From Halomonas llamarensis (GTDB taxonomy: Bacteria; Pseudomonadota; Gammaproteobacteria; Pseudomonadales; Halomonadaceae), in NCBI RefSeq assembly GCF_023555005.1, contig NZ_JAMJPJ010000015.1:21529-85528 (forward strand): DNA of 64,000 nt, written 5' to 3'. The translations under genes and the position numbers were made by a program. The notes under the pieces were generated by a model. It was not told the DNA's origin and made no database searches. It worked only from the letters and a program-made list of their open reading frames with translations. Positions 8,908-19,798 of this stretch are shown here, one piece after another. The number at the start of each line of letters is the position of its first letter. Position 1 is the stretch's first letter.

Positions 8908-9789
8908 ATGCCAATCGTTAAGGGGCTGGTCAGCGCGTTGCTGTTCACGGTGAACACATTTTTCTGGGGCGTTCCGCTGATTGCACTCACGCTGCTCAAA
9001 CTGCTTGCACCGACACAAGCGCTAAAAGCCGTGATGCTCAAAGGCTTAAACACCGTAGCGTTGAATTGGATCGGCTTTAACCTTTGGTGGATGTGTCACT
9101 GGCTAAAACCTAACCTCAGCACAGACGTGCCGGATGGTTTAAGCCAAGATCAGTGGTGGCTGGTGATCTCCAATCACCGCAGCTGGACTGACATTTTTAT
9201 GTTGCTTATGGCACTGCATCGACAAATTCCTATGCCGCGTTTTTTTCTCAAAACCCAATTGATTTGGATCCCTATTGTGGGCCTTGCCTTTTGGGCGCTT
9301 GAGTTTCCCTTTATGCGCCGCTATAGCCGAGAGCAAATGGAGAAAAACCCCAAGCTGGCCGACATTGACCGCCGTGCCACCGAGCGTATGTGCCAGCGCG
9401 CACGACACCACCCCATCGCCATCTTTAATTTTGTCGAAGGCACCAGGTTCACACTCGCCAAGCGCGATGCTCAGCAAAGCCCCTACCAACACCTGCTACG
9501 ACCTAAAGCGGGGGGTGTCGCGCAAGTGATTAATCTGATGGGCGATCAACTCGATGGTATTTTGGATGTCACGATCAGCTACGAAAATCCAAGTCCAACC
9601 TTTTGGGGTTTCTTATGCGGCCAAGAAGCCCCAGTGACTCTTACTGCACGACGGCTAGAAGTACCCGCCTGGATGCTAGATACTCACTACCACGCGCAAT
9701 CGCAGCATAAGGAACGCTTCCACGCATGGATCAACACACTGTGGCAGGAAAAAGATGCCCAGTTAGACTGCCGCACCGATCACGACTAA
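8908..9789 (+). CDS. Lysophospholipid acyltransferase, YihG/PlsC-like
   Basis: 293-residue membrane acyltransferase. Two N-terminal hydrophobic helices (residues ~5-30 and 48-62) precede the PlsC block: NHRSWTD (the HX4D catalytic motif), the FMRRYS segment and FVEGTRFT (the glycerol-phosphate binding EGTR motif). The pattern is that of YihG/YihG-like enzymes that acylate lysophospholipids at the inner membrane. I take the ATG at 8908 behind GGGGAAG; upstream in-frame ATGs would run back into lysR. Its 3' end overlaps the next lipoprotein gene by 64 bp. Confidence 0.82.
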   Translation: MPIVKGLVSALLFTVNTFFWGVPLIALTLLKLLAPTQALKAVMLKGLNTVALNWIGFNLWWMCHWLKPNLSTDVPDGLSQDQWWLVISNHRSWTDIFMLLMALHRQIPMPRFFLKTQLIWIPIVGLAFWALEFPFMRRYSREQMEKNPKLADIDRRATERMCQRARHHPIAIFNFVEGTRFTLAKRDAQQSPYQHLLRPKAGGVAQVINLMGDQLDGILDVTISYENPSPTFWGFLCGQEAPVTLTARRLEVPAWMLDTHYHAQSQHKERFHAWINTLWQEKDAQLDCRTDHD

Positions 9790-10703
9790 ACCTTGGCTGG
9801 CTCGCACTGGTCGTCATCGCAGCGACACTGACACTCACCGGGTGTGCTGGCAATTCGAGTCAACCTGAGCGTGTTGATCGGCCTGCAAGGCAGGCTGATT
9901 CGATCAATGGTTACTGGGTTTCCATCCAACGCGGCGATACATTGGGCAAACTCGCGCAGCGTGCCGACGTACCCCTTGAGCGCTTGCAGCGATTTAACCC
10001 CAGCGCCGACTCGCGTCGCCTTGCGGTGGGTCAGAAGATTTTGATCCCTACTCAGCAGGAGCGTGCACCCTCCGGTGGGCCGTACCGCTATCAAGTGCGC
10101 CCGGGCGATACTTACGCTGCCATCGCTCGCCACTTTGGCACCGATAGCCGCCACATTCAGCGTGCCAACTCAGGCGTTTCCCCAACCGCGTTACGGGTGG
10201 GCCAGCTAATTAGCGTCCCGCTTAATGGCGCTTCCACGGCACGCGCTTCAGGGCAAGCCGCGAAAGCGTCTAACGGTTCTTCTTCTAGCGCTCCCACGGC
10301 AAGCCCAACAACAAGCGGTTTGCCTGCTTCCGCGCGACGCTGGCCGTGGCCACTGGACGACTATCGCATTGTGAGACGCTTTGGTGCAGATAGCCGTGGC
10401 ACCCTGCAGCCGATGTTGCTGGCGACTCAAGCCGGCGCTAAGGCCAAGGCCGTCGCCGCAGGAGACGTGCGCTTTGCTGGCAGTATGCGCCAGCTTGGCC
10501 AGGTCGCGATTGTCCACCACCCGGATAATCTTCAGAGCGTGTATGCACTTTGCGATACGCTGCATGTCGATGAAGGCGTGCGTGTTAAGGCTGGCGATCG
10601 GTTGTGCGACGTCGGTCAAAATAGCAGCAACCAACGCTACGATTTGCTCTTCGACTTGCGCCAAGGGGGTAAGCCGATTGATCCGAGAGAGGTGCTTAAA
10701 TAA
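9726..10703 (+). CDS. Lipoprotein with two LysM domains and a degenerate LytM (M23) domain
   Basis: Up to 325 residues. A signal peptide ends in the lipobox LTGC (Cys40), so the protein is probably an outer-membrane lipoprotein. LysM peptidoglycan-binding domains span about 62-108 and 119-165, followed by a Ser/Thr/Ala linker and a C-terminal LytM fold (~215-325). The metal ligands of active M23 enzymes appear lost: the GxDxA strand is LLAT, YAHxD is YALCD, and LHFE is LLFD. NlpD and EnvC are likewise inactive and activate amidases, so a cell-division amidase activator is the likely role. The start is uncertain, with a GTG at 9741 in frame; it overlaps the acyltransferase gene. Confidence 0.8.
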   Translation: MDQHTVAGKRCPVRLPHRSRLNLGWLALVVIAATLTLTGCAGNSSQPERVDRPARQADSINGYWVSIQRGDTLGKLAQRADVPLERLQRFNPSADSRRLAVGQKILIPTQQERAPSGGPYRYQVRPGDTYAAIARHFGTDSRHIQRANSGVSPTALRVGQLISVPLNGASTARASGQAAKASNGSSSSAPTASPTTSGLPASARRWPWPLDDYRIVRRFGADSRGTLQPMLLATQAGAKAKAVAAGDVRFAGSMRQLGQVAIVHHPDNLQSVYALCDTLHVDEGVRVKAGDRLCDVGQNSSNQRYDLLFDLRQGGKPIDPREVLK

Positions 10704-10756
10704 CCCCGTATCACCAATTGCCGACGACGTTTATCCGAGATAGCTATCCGCGATGG

Positions 10757-11887
10757 CTATCCGCGATAATATCCCGGCGCCACAAAGGGCGTTTTGGTTA
10801 CCGCCATGGGCAGCTTTTTGCCGCGCACCTCAGCATAAACCTGGGTATCAGCGGCCTCAAAGTCGCGCTTTACGTATCCCATGGCGACCGGTTTGCCCAG
10901 GCTAGGACCAAACCCACCCGACGTCACCACACCAATCTCGTTGCTATTCGCATCGACTAACGGCGCGCCTTCCCGCACCGGCGCACGCCCTTCTGCCACG
11001 AGCCCTACCCGCTTACGCGTGTGATCTTTCGCATCCACTTGATGCAGAATAAGGTCGGCCCCGGGGAACCCCCCAGCACGCTCACCGCCATGGCGACGCG
11101 GTTTGCTAATCGCCCAAATAAGCCCGGCTTCCACCGGCGTGGTTTGGGTATCCATATCATGACCGTAAAGACAAAGGCCCGCTTCCAAGCGCAGAGAATC
11201 GCGCGCGCCAAGGCCAATCGGTTCGACCTCTGGCTCTGCCAGCAGTTGTTTGGCGAACGTTTCGGCGGATGCCGCGGAAACGGAAATTTCAAAGCCGTCT
11301 TCGCCAGTATAGCCGCTGCGACTTACCCACATTTCTTCGCCCGCCAGCTCGCCTTCAGCCAACGTAAAGCGAGAATGCTGCATAAATACCAAATCGCACG
11401 CTTGCGGGCACAGCCGCGCCATCACATCGGCCGCCTTTGGCCCTTGAAGCGCCAGCAGTGCACGGTCGTCAAGATACTCAATAGCGTTGGTATTGCCTAA
11501 ATTCGCGCGTAAATGAGCTAAGTCTTGCTCTTTACACGCTGCGTTGACAACCAAATAGAAATGATCGCCGGCATTCACGATCATCAAATCATCTAGGATT
11601 CCGCCTTCGGTGCTCGTAAAAAGACCGTAGCGCTGAGCGCCTTTTGAAAGGCCCACAATATCGGCCGGAATCAACGTTTCTAGGGCTTCTGCCACGTTAT
11701 CGCCGCGTATAAGAATTTGACCCATGTGCGAAACATCAAATAGCCCACAATGAGCGCGGGTGTGCTCGTGCTCTTTTTTCACCCCGAGTGGGAATTGCAC
11801 CGGCATCTCATAGCCAGCAAAGGGTACCAACTTGGCCCCTAGCTCAACGTGGAGGCCATGTAGCGGTGTCTGGTTTAAGTCGCTCAT
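10757..11887 (-). CDS. gcvT: Glycine cleavage system T protein (aminomethyltransferase)
   Basis: 376-residue tetrahydrofolate-dependent aminomethyltransferase of the glycine cleavage complex. It takes the aminomethyl group from lipoyl-GcvH to give methylene-THF and ammonia. Typical features are GYEMPVQFPLG near the N-terminus, CGLFDVSHMGQ, SRSGYTGEDGFEI and GARDSLRLEAGLCLYG. GAGGAAA precedes the ATG. gcvH-gcvP lie about 2 kb away in the opposite orientation, with a Na+/glycine-alanine symporter gene between, so uptake and breakdown of glycine are grouped but in two transcription units. Confidence 0.95.
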   Translation of the reverse strand: MSDLNQTPLHGLHVELGAKLVPFAGYEMPVQFPLGVKKEHEHTRAHCGLFDVSHMGQILIRGDNVAEALETLIPADIVGLSKGAQRYGLFTSTEGGILDDLMIVNAGDHFYLVVNAACKEQDLAHLRANLGNTNAIEYLDDRALLALQGPKAADVMARLCPQACDLVFMQHSRFTLAEGELAGEEMWVSRSGYTGEDGFEISVSAASAETFAKQLLAEPEVEPIGLGARDSLRLEAGLCLYGHDMDTQTTPVEAGLIWAISKPRRHGGERAGGFPGADLILHQVDAKDHTRKRVGLVAEGRAPVREGAPLVDANSNEIGVVTSGGFGPSLGKPVAMGYVKRDFEAADTQVYAEVRGKKLPMAVTKTPFVAPGYYRG

Positions 11888-12039
11888 GTTTTTTCCTCAT
11901 TGCTAGAAAAAAGAGCAGGAAGGCACTGGCGCGCCTCCCCACTCTCGATATCGTCACGCTAAATCACATCACGATGTTTGCTACGACTGTTTTTAACAAT
12001 TGTGTTCAACAACTATTTTCAACACAACATGTCAAATCA

Positions 12040-13449
12040 TCATGATGACTTGTCATGGTCCAGCTCTTCACCAGGCAGTATATCTTTCCCATCAAAGTAG
12101 TCTTTGGTCAGTTTGAAGACGATCGGTGATAGTAGCGCCAAGGCAATCAAATTGGGAATCGCCATCATGGCATTAAAGACGCTCGCCAGTACCCAGACGA
12201 GATTTAGGTTCGCCATGGCACCCAACGGGATCGCGATGATAAAGAGCACCCGGTAAAGCATGATCGAGCGAGTACCGAACAGGAACTGGAAGCACTTCTC
12301 ACCATAGAAGGACCACCCCAGGATAGTGGTAAAGGCGAAGACCGCCAGAGCAAAGGTCACCACGTATTCCCCAATTCCCGGCAATGCCAGGTCGAATGAG
12401 ATCGCAGTCAAGCGCGCGCCGGTCTCACCTCCGTCCCACTCAACGCTGGTAAGAATCACCAAGGCGGTAATGGTGCAGACAATGATGGTATCGATAAAGG
12501 TACCCAACATGGCGATCAAACCCTGTCTAATCGGGTTCTTGGTCTGCGCCGCCGCATGAGCGATCGGCGCGCTGCCCAGGCCAGCCTCGTTAGAGAAAAT
12601 ACCACGCGCTACGCCAAACTGAATCGCCATGGCCACGCCAGCCCCCGCAAAGCCACCTGCTGCCGCGATGGGGTTGAAGGCATGGTAGAAGATCAAGCTG
12701 AACGCTTCGCCAATCTGGTTAGCGTTGAGAATCAATACCAGGATACCCGCCAACACATAGGCGATCCCCATGATGGGCACCAGCTTACCTGCCACCTTGG
12801 CGATACGCTTGATGCCCCCGAGAATCACGGCGCCGGCCAACACCATAAGGATCAGCCCAGTAAGCCAATGCGGCACACCTAACGACTCGCTGAGCCCTTC
12901 AGCTACCGAGTTAGATTGCACGGTATTGCCGATACCGAAAGCCGCCACCGCGCCGAATAGGGCGAAGGCACCGCCCAGCCACACCCACTTTTTGCCGAGA
13001 CCGTTCTTGATATAAAACATCGGTCCACCGACATGGTAGCCGGTGCTGTCGGTCTCGCGATAGCGCACGGCCAGAACGGCCTCGGCGAATTTGGTCGCCA
13101 TGCCCACCAGGGCAGTGATCCACATCCAGAACACCGCACCTGGGCCACCCAAGAAGATGGCAGTGGCCACACCAGCAATGTTACCGGTACCGATAGTGGC
13201 TGACAGCGCCGTCATCAGAGCGTTAAACGGGGAAATCTCACCATCGTCGTCTGTTTTCGTTTTGCCATCGGGCGTGTGTTTAGCGTCACGCCCCTGCCAC
13301 ATCAATTTAAAGCCGGTCCCGAGCTTACGGATCGGTATCAGTTTGAGACCAAGCTGAAGGTAGATACCGACGCCCAACAGAAGGATTAGCATGGGAACGC
13401 CCCACACAATGCCTTCCACCGAGCTCAAGAATGTCATTAATGCTTCCAC
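12040..13449 (-). CDS. Na+:alanine/glycine symporter (AGCS family)
   Basis: 469-residue inner-membrane protein with about ten hydrophobic helices. The AGCS signatures include GxGNIAGVATAIFLGGPGA, FWMWITALVGMATKFAEAVLAVRYR and GVARGIFSNEAGLGSAPIAHAAA. It starts at GTG (13449) with AAGGAG at ideal spacing. It imports alanine or glycine with sodium; its place between gcvT and gcvH favours glycine as the physiological substrate. That preference is inferred. Confidence 0.92.
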   Translation of the reverse strand: MEALMTFLSSVEGIVWGVPMLILLLGVGIYLQLGLKLIPIRKLGTGFKLMWQGRDAKHTPDGKTKTDDDGEISPFNALMTALSATIGTGNIAGVATAIFLGGPGAVFWMWITALVGMATKFAEAVLAVRYRETDSTGYHVGGPMFYIKNGLGKKWVWLGGAFALFGAVAAFGIGNTVQSNSVAEGLSESLGVPHWLTGLILMVLAGAVILGGIKRIAKVAGKLVPIMGIAYVLAGILVLILNANQIGEAFSLIFYHAFNPIAAAGGFAGAGVAMAIQFGVARGIFSNEAGLGSAPIAHAAAQTKNPIRQGLIAMLGTFIDTIIVCTITALVILTSVEWDGGETGARLTAISFDLALPGIGEYVVTFALAVFAFTTILGWSFYGEKCFQFLFGTRSIMLYRVLFIIAIPLGAMANLNLVWVLASVFNAMMAIPNLIALALLSPIVFKLTKDYFDGKDILPGEELDHDKSS

Positions 13450-13854
13450 GAGACTCTCCTTATAACCCTTTACAGTTGTTTTATATCGTTAGTGTTGTAA
13501 GCAAATTTACTACTGTTTTGCCAGGTTTATTGTGATGGATATGATTTACCACCCTATGACGCGTGGTCACATCTCGCACCAACACGCTATGACAAAGAAT
13601 TAGCGCGCCACCTCGCTTTATTATGGTTCCTCTGACGACTTTTGCATTTTTTAACAGAAAAAGTTACTGCTTGAGGCAATGTCATCAGTAAGACCAACGC
13701 ATAAACTAAAACAACTGGAGGCGTCATCAAAGGGGTGAGAAGAAATTTGTTTCCAAAAAGAAACAAGGTAACATGCAAACTACTTTTTGAGCGCATAGCC
13801 ACGGCATGAGACCATAGGCAGGTGTGTTGACCACGTTCTACATAGGAAATAGTC
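13450..13854. promoter_or_regulatory. 405-bp divergent control region between the symporter gene and gcvH
   Basis: No gene is visible. It must hold promoters for both the symporter gene (minus) and gcvHP (plus). At 13747-13766 a 7-bp inverted repeat, TTGTTTC and GAAACAA around a 6-nt A-rich centre, could be an operator or small hairpin. I looked for the conserved cores of the glycine riboswitch on both strands and did not find them. The region is AT-rich relative to the flanking genes. Confidence 0.4.
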
Positions 13855-14241
13855 ATGAGCCAAGTTCCGGATAATCTTCAATACGCCGAAAGTCACGAGT
13901 GGGTGCTGGATAACGGCGACGGCACTGTCACCATTGGCATCACCGATCACGCCCAAGAAGCGCTTGGCGACGTGGTCTTTGTCGAGCTGCCTGAAGTGGG
14001 CCAAACGCTCAGCAAAGGTGAAGAGTTTGGTGTGATTGAGTCTGTCAAAGCGGCTTCTGATCTTTATTCCCCTATCAATGGCGAAGTGATCGAGATAAAT
14101 GAAGCCCTTGAAGACGCCCCAGAAACCGTCAATGAAGAACCTTACGAGGGTGGCTGGATCATGAAAGTGCATCTCGACGGCGCTGTTGAAGGCTTGCTAG
14201 ACGCCGACAGCTACCAAGCCACGATCGACGCAGAAAGCTAA
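13855..14241 (+). CDS. gcvH: Glycine cleavage system H protein
   Basis: 128-residue lipoyl carrier that shuttles the aminomethyl group between GcvP, GcvT and the dihydrolipoyl dehydrogenase. The lipoylated lysine is Lys65 within [12 protein letters not shown]. The N-terminal HEWV and central [19 protein letters not shown] are diagnostic. TAGGAAA precedes the ATG. gcvP follows about 110 nt downstream, so the two are probably cotranscribed. Confidence 0.97.
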   Translation: MSQVPDNLQYAESHEWVLDNGDGTVTIGITDHAQEALGDVVFVELPEVGQTLSKGEEFGVIESVKAASDLYSPINGEVIEINEALEDAPETVNEEPYEGGWIMKVHLDGAVEGLLDADSYQATIDAES

Positions 14242-14354
14242 GCCGTTCATCCTCTCCACTGCCGCCTGCTGTACCCCATCTTCGTCCTCGTCAGCAGGCG
14301 TACTTATTCGCCTGTCCTTTGTTTTCGTTTAGAACCGTCTTTGGATTAAGCCCT

Positions 14355-17309
14355 ATGCCTCACCGCCCTATGTTTTCTAGGTCACAGTCTTCTAGGTCAC
14401 TTTCTTCTACGCCTGAGCCTTTTGCGTCCCGCCGCCTGGCCGAACTGGCCGACCATGACGCCTTTATCAAGCGTCACAACGGCCCTGATGACAGTGACAC
14501 CCAGGCCATTCTCAGCACACTGAATATTGCGTCAATGGCGGATCTTATCGAGCAGACGGTTCCTACCGATATTCGCCTTGGCCGCGAATTGGCGCTGGAT
14601 GAACCACGCAGCGAAGCAGAAGCACTGGATTACTTGGCGCAACTGGCGCGGCAAAACCGCGTCGCGAAGAATTTTATCGGCCAGGGCTATTACGGTACCC
14701 ACATGCCCGCGGTCATTCAGCGTAACGTGCTAGAAAACCCGGGTTGGTATACCGCCTATACGCCCTACCAACCCGAGATTTCCCAAGGCCGCCTGGAAGG
14801 GCTGCTCAACTTTCAACAGGTGGTGATGGATTTAACCGGCATGGAACTAGCCAACGCCTCGCTGTTGGATGAAGCCACCGCTGCTGCCGAAGGCATGGCG
14901 CTGTGTAAGCGCGCCAACAAGAAAAACAAATCCAACGCGTTCTTCGTCGCCGACGATGTCTTCCCGCAGACGCTGGATGTTCTCAGAACCCGCGCTGAAT
15001 TTTTCGGTTTTGAGCTAATTATCGCCCCTGCCGAATCCCTCGGCGAACACAACGTTTTCGGCGCGCTGCTGCAATACCCCGGCGATAGCGGCCAACTGCG
15101 CGACCTGGCGCCGTTGCTGAGAACGGCCGCCGAACACAACGTGATGACCTGCGTGGCGACGGACTTGCTAAGCCTGGTATTACTTAAAGAACCAGGCGCG
15201 CTTGGCGCCGATATCGTCGTGGGCAGCTCGCAACGATTCGGCGTCCCCATGGGCTTTGGCGGCCCGCACGCGGCATTTTTTGCCACCTCGGATAAGCTCA
15301 AGCGCTCGATTCCTGGCCGTATTATCGGCGTTTCCAAAGACAGCCGAGGCGCCACCGCGCTACGCATGGCAATGCAGACCCGCGAGCAACACATCCGTCG
15401 CGAGAAGGCGACGTCTAACATCTGCACCGCGCAAGCGCTGTTGGCCAATATTGCTGGTTTCTACGCAACCTACCACGGTGCCGACGGACTCCGCACCATC
15501 GCCCACCGCGTACATCGCTTGACCACGATTCTTGCTCACGGCCTCAAGCAAGTGGGCGTCGCCCTGGCGCACGATACCTGGTTCGACACGCTACGCTTAA
15601 CCGGCGTGGATAGCGGCAAGATTCACGGTCGCGCCATGACCCACGATGTCAATTTACGCTTCTTAGCCGACGGCGATGTCGGTATCAGCTTGGATGAAAC
15701 CACTACGGCACACGATGTCGCGCTGCTGTTTGATGTGATTCTTGGCGATGAACACGGCCTCTCAGTGGCGAGGCTAGACGAAAACGTCGTTGCGGATAGC
15801 GTATCCGGGATTCCCCACGCCTGCCAGCGTGAAAGCGGCTTTCTTACGCATCCGACGTTCAAACGCTACCGCAGCGAAACCGAAATGCTGCGTTATTTAA
15901 AGCGTTTGGAAAACAAAGACCTGTCGCTGGCGCATGCCATGATCCCGCTGGGTTCGTGCACGATGAAGCTCAACGCCACCAGCGAGATGATTCCGGTTTC
16001 CTGGTCGGCCTTCGCCCACCTGCACCCGTTCGCGCCGCGCGACCAGGTGGCGGGCTACCACCAGATGATCGATGAGTTAGCGGCATTTCTGGGCGAAATT
16101 ACCGGCTACGACCACATCTCGATGCAGCCCAACTCCGGTGCTCAAGGCGAATACGCTGGCCTCTTGGCCATTCGCCGCTACCAGGCCGCGCAGAATGAAG
16201 CGCACCGCGATGTGTGCTTGATCCCTAGCTCCGCGCACGGCACCAACCCCGCGTCTGCCGCCATGTTAGGCATGAAGGTAGTGGTCGTTGAGTGCGATCG
16301 CGATGGCAACATCGACTTGGATGATCTCACCCATAAAGCCGAGCAGCACCGCGATACGTTGTCGGCGATCATGATCACCTACCCGTCCACCCACGGGGTG
16401 TTTGAATCCCACGTGCGCGCGGTGTGTGACGTAGTGCATCAGCACGGCGGGCAGGTATACGTTGACGGCGCCAACATGAACGCCCAGGTCGGCATCACTC
16501 GCCCTGGCGATTTCGGCGGCGATGTTTCGCACCTCAACCTGCACAAGACATTCTGTATTCCCCACGGCGGTGGCGGCCCTGGCATGGGGCCAATTGGCGT
16601 CAAAGCGCATCTGGCACCGTTTGTGGCCAACCACGCCGTCACCCCGATCGAAGGTGTGCAAGCAACCAGCGGCGCCGTCTCCGCGGCCGCCTTTGGCAGC
16701 GCCTCTATCTTGCCGATCTCTTGGGCGTATATCAAAATGATGGGCGCTCGCGGCTTGCGAGAGGCAACTGAGCTAGCGATCCTCAATGCCAACTACATCG
16801 CCAAGCGCCTGGAAGATAGCTACCCGGTGCTCTACAAAGGTGAAAATGGCACCGTCGCCCACGAGTGCATTATCGATATTCGCCCGCTAAAAGCCGCCTC
16901 AGGTATCAGTGAAGAGGATATCGCCAAGCGGCTGATGGATTACGGCTTCCACGCGCCGACTATGTCTTTTCCGGTGCCGGGGACGCTAATGATCGAGCCA
17001 ACCGAGTCGGAGTCGCGCTACGAAATCGACCGCTTCTGCGAGGCGATGATCCGTATCCGCGAGGAGATCGGTAACGTGGAAAGCGGCGAGTGGCCACTGG
17101 AAAATAACCCGCTAGTCCACGCCCCCCACACCATGGCGGATCTAATGGATGCAAGCTGGAGTCGTCCGTACGACCGCGAACTAGGCGCCTTCCCCACCGA
17201 GGCAGTGAAAGCAGCGAAGTACTGGCCGGCGGTAAACCGCGTGGATAACGTCTTCGGTGACCGGCAGCTTATTTGCTCTTGCCCGACGATCGACGAGTAC
17301 CGCGATTAA
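14355..17309 (+). CDS. gcvP: Glycine dehydrogenase (decarboxylating), P protein
   Basis: PLP-dependent P protein of about 984 residues, the single-chain form found in gammaproteobacteria. It decarboxylates glycine and loads the aminomethyl group on GcvH. Both halves are present: [14 protein letters not shown] and [12 protein letters not shown] in the N half, [12 protein letters not shown] and the PLP lysine motif [13 protein letters not shown] with a GGGGPGMGP loop in the C half. The frame is open from 14319; I prefer the ATG at 14355, but neither has a strong ribosome site. The N-terminus carries about 30 extra Ser/Pro-rich residues before the homologous part (near [10 protein letters not shown]), encoded partly by a short DNA repeat (TTCTAGGTCA twice), so the true start may be later. 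Confidence 0.95.
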   Translation: MPHRPMFSRSQSSRSLSSTPEPFASRRLAELADHDAFIKRHNGPDDSDTQAILSTLNIASMADLIEQTVPTDIRLGRELALDEPRSEAEALDYLAQLARQNRVAKNFIGQGYYGTHMPAVIQRNVLENPGWYTAYTPYQPEISQGRLEGLLNFQQVVMDLTGMELANASLLDEATAAAEGMALCKRANKKNKSNAFFVADDVFPQTLDVLRTRAEFFGFELIIAPAESLGEHNVFGALLQYPGDSGQLRDLAPLLRTAAEHNVMTCVATDLLSLVLLKEPGALGADIVVGSSQRFGVPMGFGGPHAAFFATSDKLKRSIPGRIIGVSKDSRGATALRMAMQTREQHIRREKATSNICTAQALLANIAGFYATYHGADGLRTIAHRVHRLTTILAHGLKQVGVALAHDTWFDTLRLTGVDSGKIHGRAMTHDVNLRFLADGDVGISLDETTTAHDVALLFDVILGDEHGLSVARLDENVVADSVSGIPHACQRESGFLTHPTFKRYRSETEMLRYLKRLENKDLSLAHAMIPLGSCTMKLNATSEMIPVSWSAFAHLHPFAPRDQVAGYHQMIDELAAFLGEITGYDHISMQPNSGAQGEYAGLLAIRRYQAAQNEAHRDVCLIPSSAHGTNPASAAMLGMKVVVVECDRDGNIDLDDLTHKAEQHRDTLSAIMITYPSTHGVFESHVRAVCDVVHQHGGQVYVDGANMNAQVGITRPGDFGGDVSHLNLHKTFCIPHGGGGPGMGPIGVKAHLAPFVANHAVTPIEGVQATSGAVSAAAFGSASILPISWAYIKMMGARGLREATELAILNANYIAKRLEDSYPVLYKGENGTVAHECIIDIRPLKAASGISEEDIAKRLMDYGFHAPTMSFPVPGTLMIEPTESESRYEIDRFCEAMIRIREEIGNVESGEWPLENNPLVHAPHTMADLMDASWSRPYDRELGAFPTEAVKAAKYWPAVNRVDNVFGDRQLICSCPTIDEYRD

Positions 17310-18211
17310 TTCGGCGTTTTCTCATATACCTTTTCATGACCACGCTGCTCTCGGAACCCCGAGAGCAGCTTTTCATAGCGCTTAGGTAGCGTAGCGCCGC
17401 GACGATGCACCAGATAAAGCACCTCATCTACGCCATGGGTCAGATTGAGTTCTTTAACCTGGCGCTGCCAAGGCGAGGTTTCCAGTACTAGCCGGGATAC
17501 GACGGTGAACCCCAACCCCCGCGCGACGGCATCCAGCACCATACTCACTTCGTTGGTGAAGCCTTGGTGACGAAAATGCGCCATAGAACGAAACGCATCA
17601 GGATAATTTTTTTTCAACAGCATGGTGGCGTGATTGATGCCGTCGTAATAGTTGATGAAGCCAATCCCCATTAGATCCGACAGTGTGCTTCCAGCAAAAT
17701 CCGCCGGCACCACCAAGCACAATGGCTCTTTGAACCAAACTGCACAGCTCAGCTCAGGATGGTTGATCGCTTCCGTCACAATGCCAATATCGTAACGACC
17801 ATGAATTAAATCCGTGATGATTTCATGATTAAAAGCGAAGCTGTAGTTGACCGTCAAATTGGGGCGCATTTGCTGTTGGCCCAAAATATAAGGATAAAAC
17901 ATCAACCCCACGCTTCCTGGCGAAGCGATGCGACACTCACCGCTATCCAGCGAATCATCATCAAGGCCGTGGCGAAACTGCTCATGCTCGGCAAAGAGCT
18001 TGAGGGCGTAATCGTAGGCCCGCCGCCCGGCTTCGGTCAGGATAAAACGCCGCCCTTGGCGTTGTAGCAGGGGTTTACCCAAGTAAGTTTCCAACTTGCG
18101 AATATGCTGGCTCACTCCCGGCTGGGTCATTTCCAGACGCTGCGCGGTGCGGGTAAAGCTACCCGTTTCTACCAGCGTGATGTAAGTACGAAAGTAGTGC
18201 GCATTAAACAT
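17306..18211 (-). CDS. LysR-family transcriptional regulator
   Basis: 301 residues with an N-terminal LysR helix-turn-helix ([20 protein letters not shown] followed by [14 protein letters not shown]) and a substrate-binding domain. Its stop overlaps the gcvP stop by 4 bp on the opposite strand (ATTAAT is read as TAA from both sides). The regulator is therefore convergent with gcvP and separated from its own upstream neighbour ppnN by about 200 bp. No target can be assigned. LysR proteins usually act on a divergent gene, which here would be ppnN, but that is speculative. Confidence 0.85.
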   Translation of the reverse strand: MFNAHYFRTYITLVETGSFTRTAQRLEMTQPGVSQHIRKLETYLGKPLLQRQGRRFILTEAGRRAYDYALKLFAEHEQFRHGLDDDSLDSGECRIASPGSVGLMFYPYILGQQQMRPNLTVNYSFAFNHEIITDLIHGRYDIGIVTEAINHPELSCAVWFKEPLCLVVPADFAGSTLSDLMGIGFINYYDGINHATMLLKKNYPDAFRSMAHFRHQGFTNEVSMVLDAVARGLGFTVVSRLVLETSPWQRQVKELNLTHGVDEVLYLVHRRGATLPKRYEKLLSGFREQRGHEKVYEKTPN

Positions 18212-18415
18212 ATCGGCGAGCCAAAACGTGACAATGAAAGCGCTCAGAATAGTAGCACACTTGCACTACGCCTCGTGCCCTCTCGCTGTATCCCGCTAAG
18301 CGCCGTGGTAATATTCCACCACGTGTTTTTGCTATGTTCTTAGCAACTTGTTTTACCCTTTTTGCTTTCAAACTCTATCAGTACGTTGAATAAGCCCAGG
18401 ATGGATAGCCCCACT

Positions 18416-19798
18416 ATGAGCCATACCCCCCAGCCGCGCCCGACGCTGTCGAGCATCATCTCTCCCGAAGGCAGCCTCGAAGTGCTCTCGCAGCATGAAG
18501 TGAATCGGCTGCAGCGCACCTCGAAAAGCGGCCTACACGAGCTGCTGCGCCGTTGTGCACTCGCGGTACTTAACTGCGGCAACCCAACCGATGATAGCTT
18601 GGCACTAATGGAGGCGTATAAAGATTTTGATATTGAAGTACTACAGCAGGATCGCGGCATTCGTTTAAAGCTCACCAACGCCCCGGCGGAAGCCTTTGTC
18701 GACGGCCACATGATCCGCGGTATTCGCGAGCATTTATCGGCAGTCATTCGCGACATTGTCTATGTCTATAACGAAATCCAGCAGCACAACCGCTTTGACC
18801 TCACCACTGGTGAAGGGACCACCAACGCGGTATTTCATATTCTGCGCAAAGCAGGCACGTTAAAGCCTAGCCGCGATCCAAGCTTGGTGGTGTGCTGGGG
18901 TGGGCACTCCATCTCACGCGATGAGTACGAATACACCAAAGACGTGGGTTACCACCTGGGGCTTCGCGATTTAGATATTTGCACCGGCTGCGGCCCCGGC
19001 GCGATGAAAGGCCCGATGAAAGGCGCTAACGTTGCTCACGCTAAACAGCGCCGTCGCGAAGGACGCTATTTAGGTATCTCTGAACCAGGGATTATTGCTG
19101 CCGAAGCGCCCAACCCAATCGTCAATGAATTGGTGGTGATGCCGGATATCGAAAAACGCCTGGAAGCGTTTGTCCGCCTGGGCCACGGGATTGTTGTTTT
19201 TCCCGGTGGCGTCGGCACGGCAGAAGAAATTCTTTATCTCCTAGGAATTTTGCTTCACCCCAGTAATGCCGACATTCCTTTCCCACTGATTTTTACCGGC
19301 CCGGCAGACTCGGCTGACTATTTTAAGAAAATCGATGAGTTTTTGGTCTACACCCTTGGCGAGGCCGTGCGTGATTACTACACGATCATCACAGGTGACC
19401 CCGTCGAGGTCGCGCGGCAAGTGCGACGTGGAGTGGATGAAGTCACTGAGTTTCGCCGCACTCATCAAGATGCGTTCTACTATAACTGGCGTTTAACCGT
19501 GGCACGGAATTTTCAGGCCCCCTTTGAGCCCACCCACGCGGCAATGCGCTCGCTAACGCTCGATAATGATCAGCCAACCCACGAGCTTGCGGCCAATTTG
19601 CGACGTGCATTTTCAGGCATCGTCTCTGGCAACGTAAAAGAACAAGGCATCCTCGCCATCGAAGCCGAAGGCCCCTTTGAGCTCAGCGCCACACCCGAGC
19701 TGATGCGCCGCTTAGATGCCCTGCTCAGTTCATTTGTGGCTCAAGGACGCATGAAGCTCGACGGCGATACCTACACGCCCTGCTACATACTGAAATAG
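18416..19798 (+). CDS. ppnN: Nucleotide 5'-monophosphate nucleosidase PpnN (LOG family, YgdH)
   Basis: About 460 residues. PpnN hydrolyses purine and pyrimidine monophosphates to base and ribose-5-phosphate; in E. coli it is controlled by (p)ppGpp. The N-terminal domain (ISPEGSLEVLSQHEV, CALAVLNCGNPTDD, APAEAFVDGHMIRGIREHL) aligns well with E. coli PpnN. The Rossmann-like LOG core has CTGCGPGAMKGPMKGA and PGGVGTAEEILYLLG, the phosphoribosyl-binding motif. In-frame ATGs also occur at 18362 and 18401; I choose 18416 for length match, but the start is not secure. Confidence 0.9.
   Translation: MSHTPQPRPTLSSIISPEGSLEVLSQHEVNRLQRTSKSGLHELLRRCALAVLNCGNPTDDSLALMEAYKDFDIEVLQQDRGIRLKLTNAPAEAFVDGHMIRGIREHLSAVIRDIVYVYNEIQQHNRFDLTTGEGTTNAVFHILRKAGTLKPSRDPSLVVCWGGHSISRDEYEYTKDVGYHLGLRDLDICTGCGPGAMKGPMKGANVAHAKQRRREGRYLGISEPGIIAAEAPNPIVNELVVMPDIEKRLEAFVRLGHGIVVFPGGVGTAEEILYLLGILLHPSNADIPFPLIFTGPADSADYFKKIDEFLVYTLGEAVRDYYTIITGDPVEVARQVRRGVDEVTEFRRTHQDAFYYNWRLTVARNFQAPFEPTHAAMRSLTLDNDQPTHELAANLRRAFSGIVSGNVKEQGILAIEAEGPFELSATPELMRRLDALLSSFVAQGRMKLDGDTYTPCYILK

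Noticed and set aside
13450..13854. Glycine riboswitch upstream of gcvH or the symporter gene
   Set aside because: Expected from context, but neither strand shows the conserved aptamer cores by eye.
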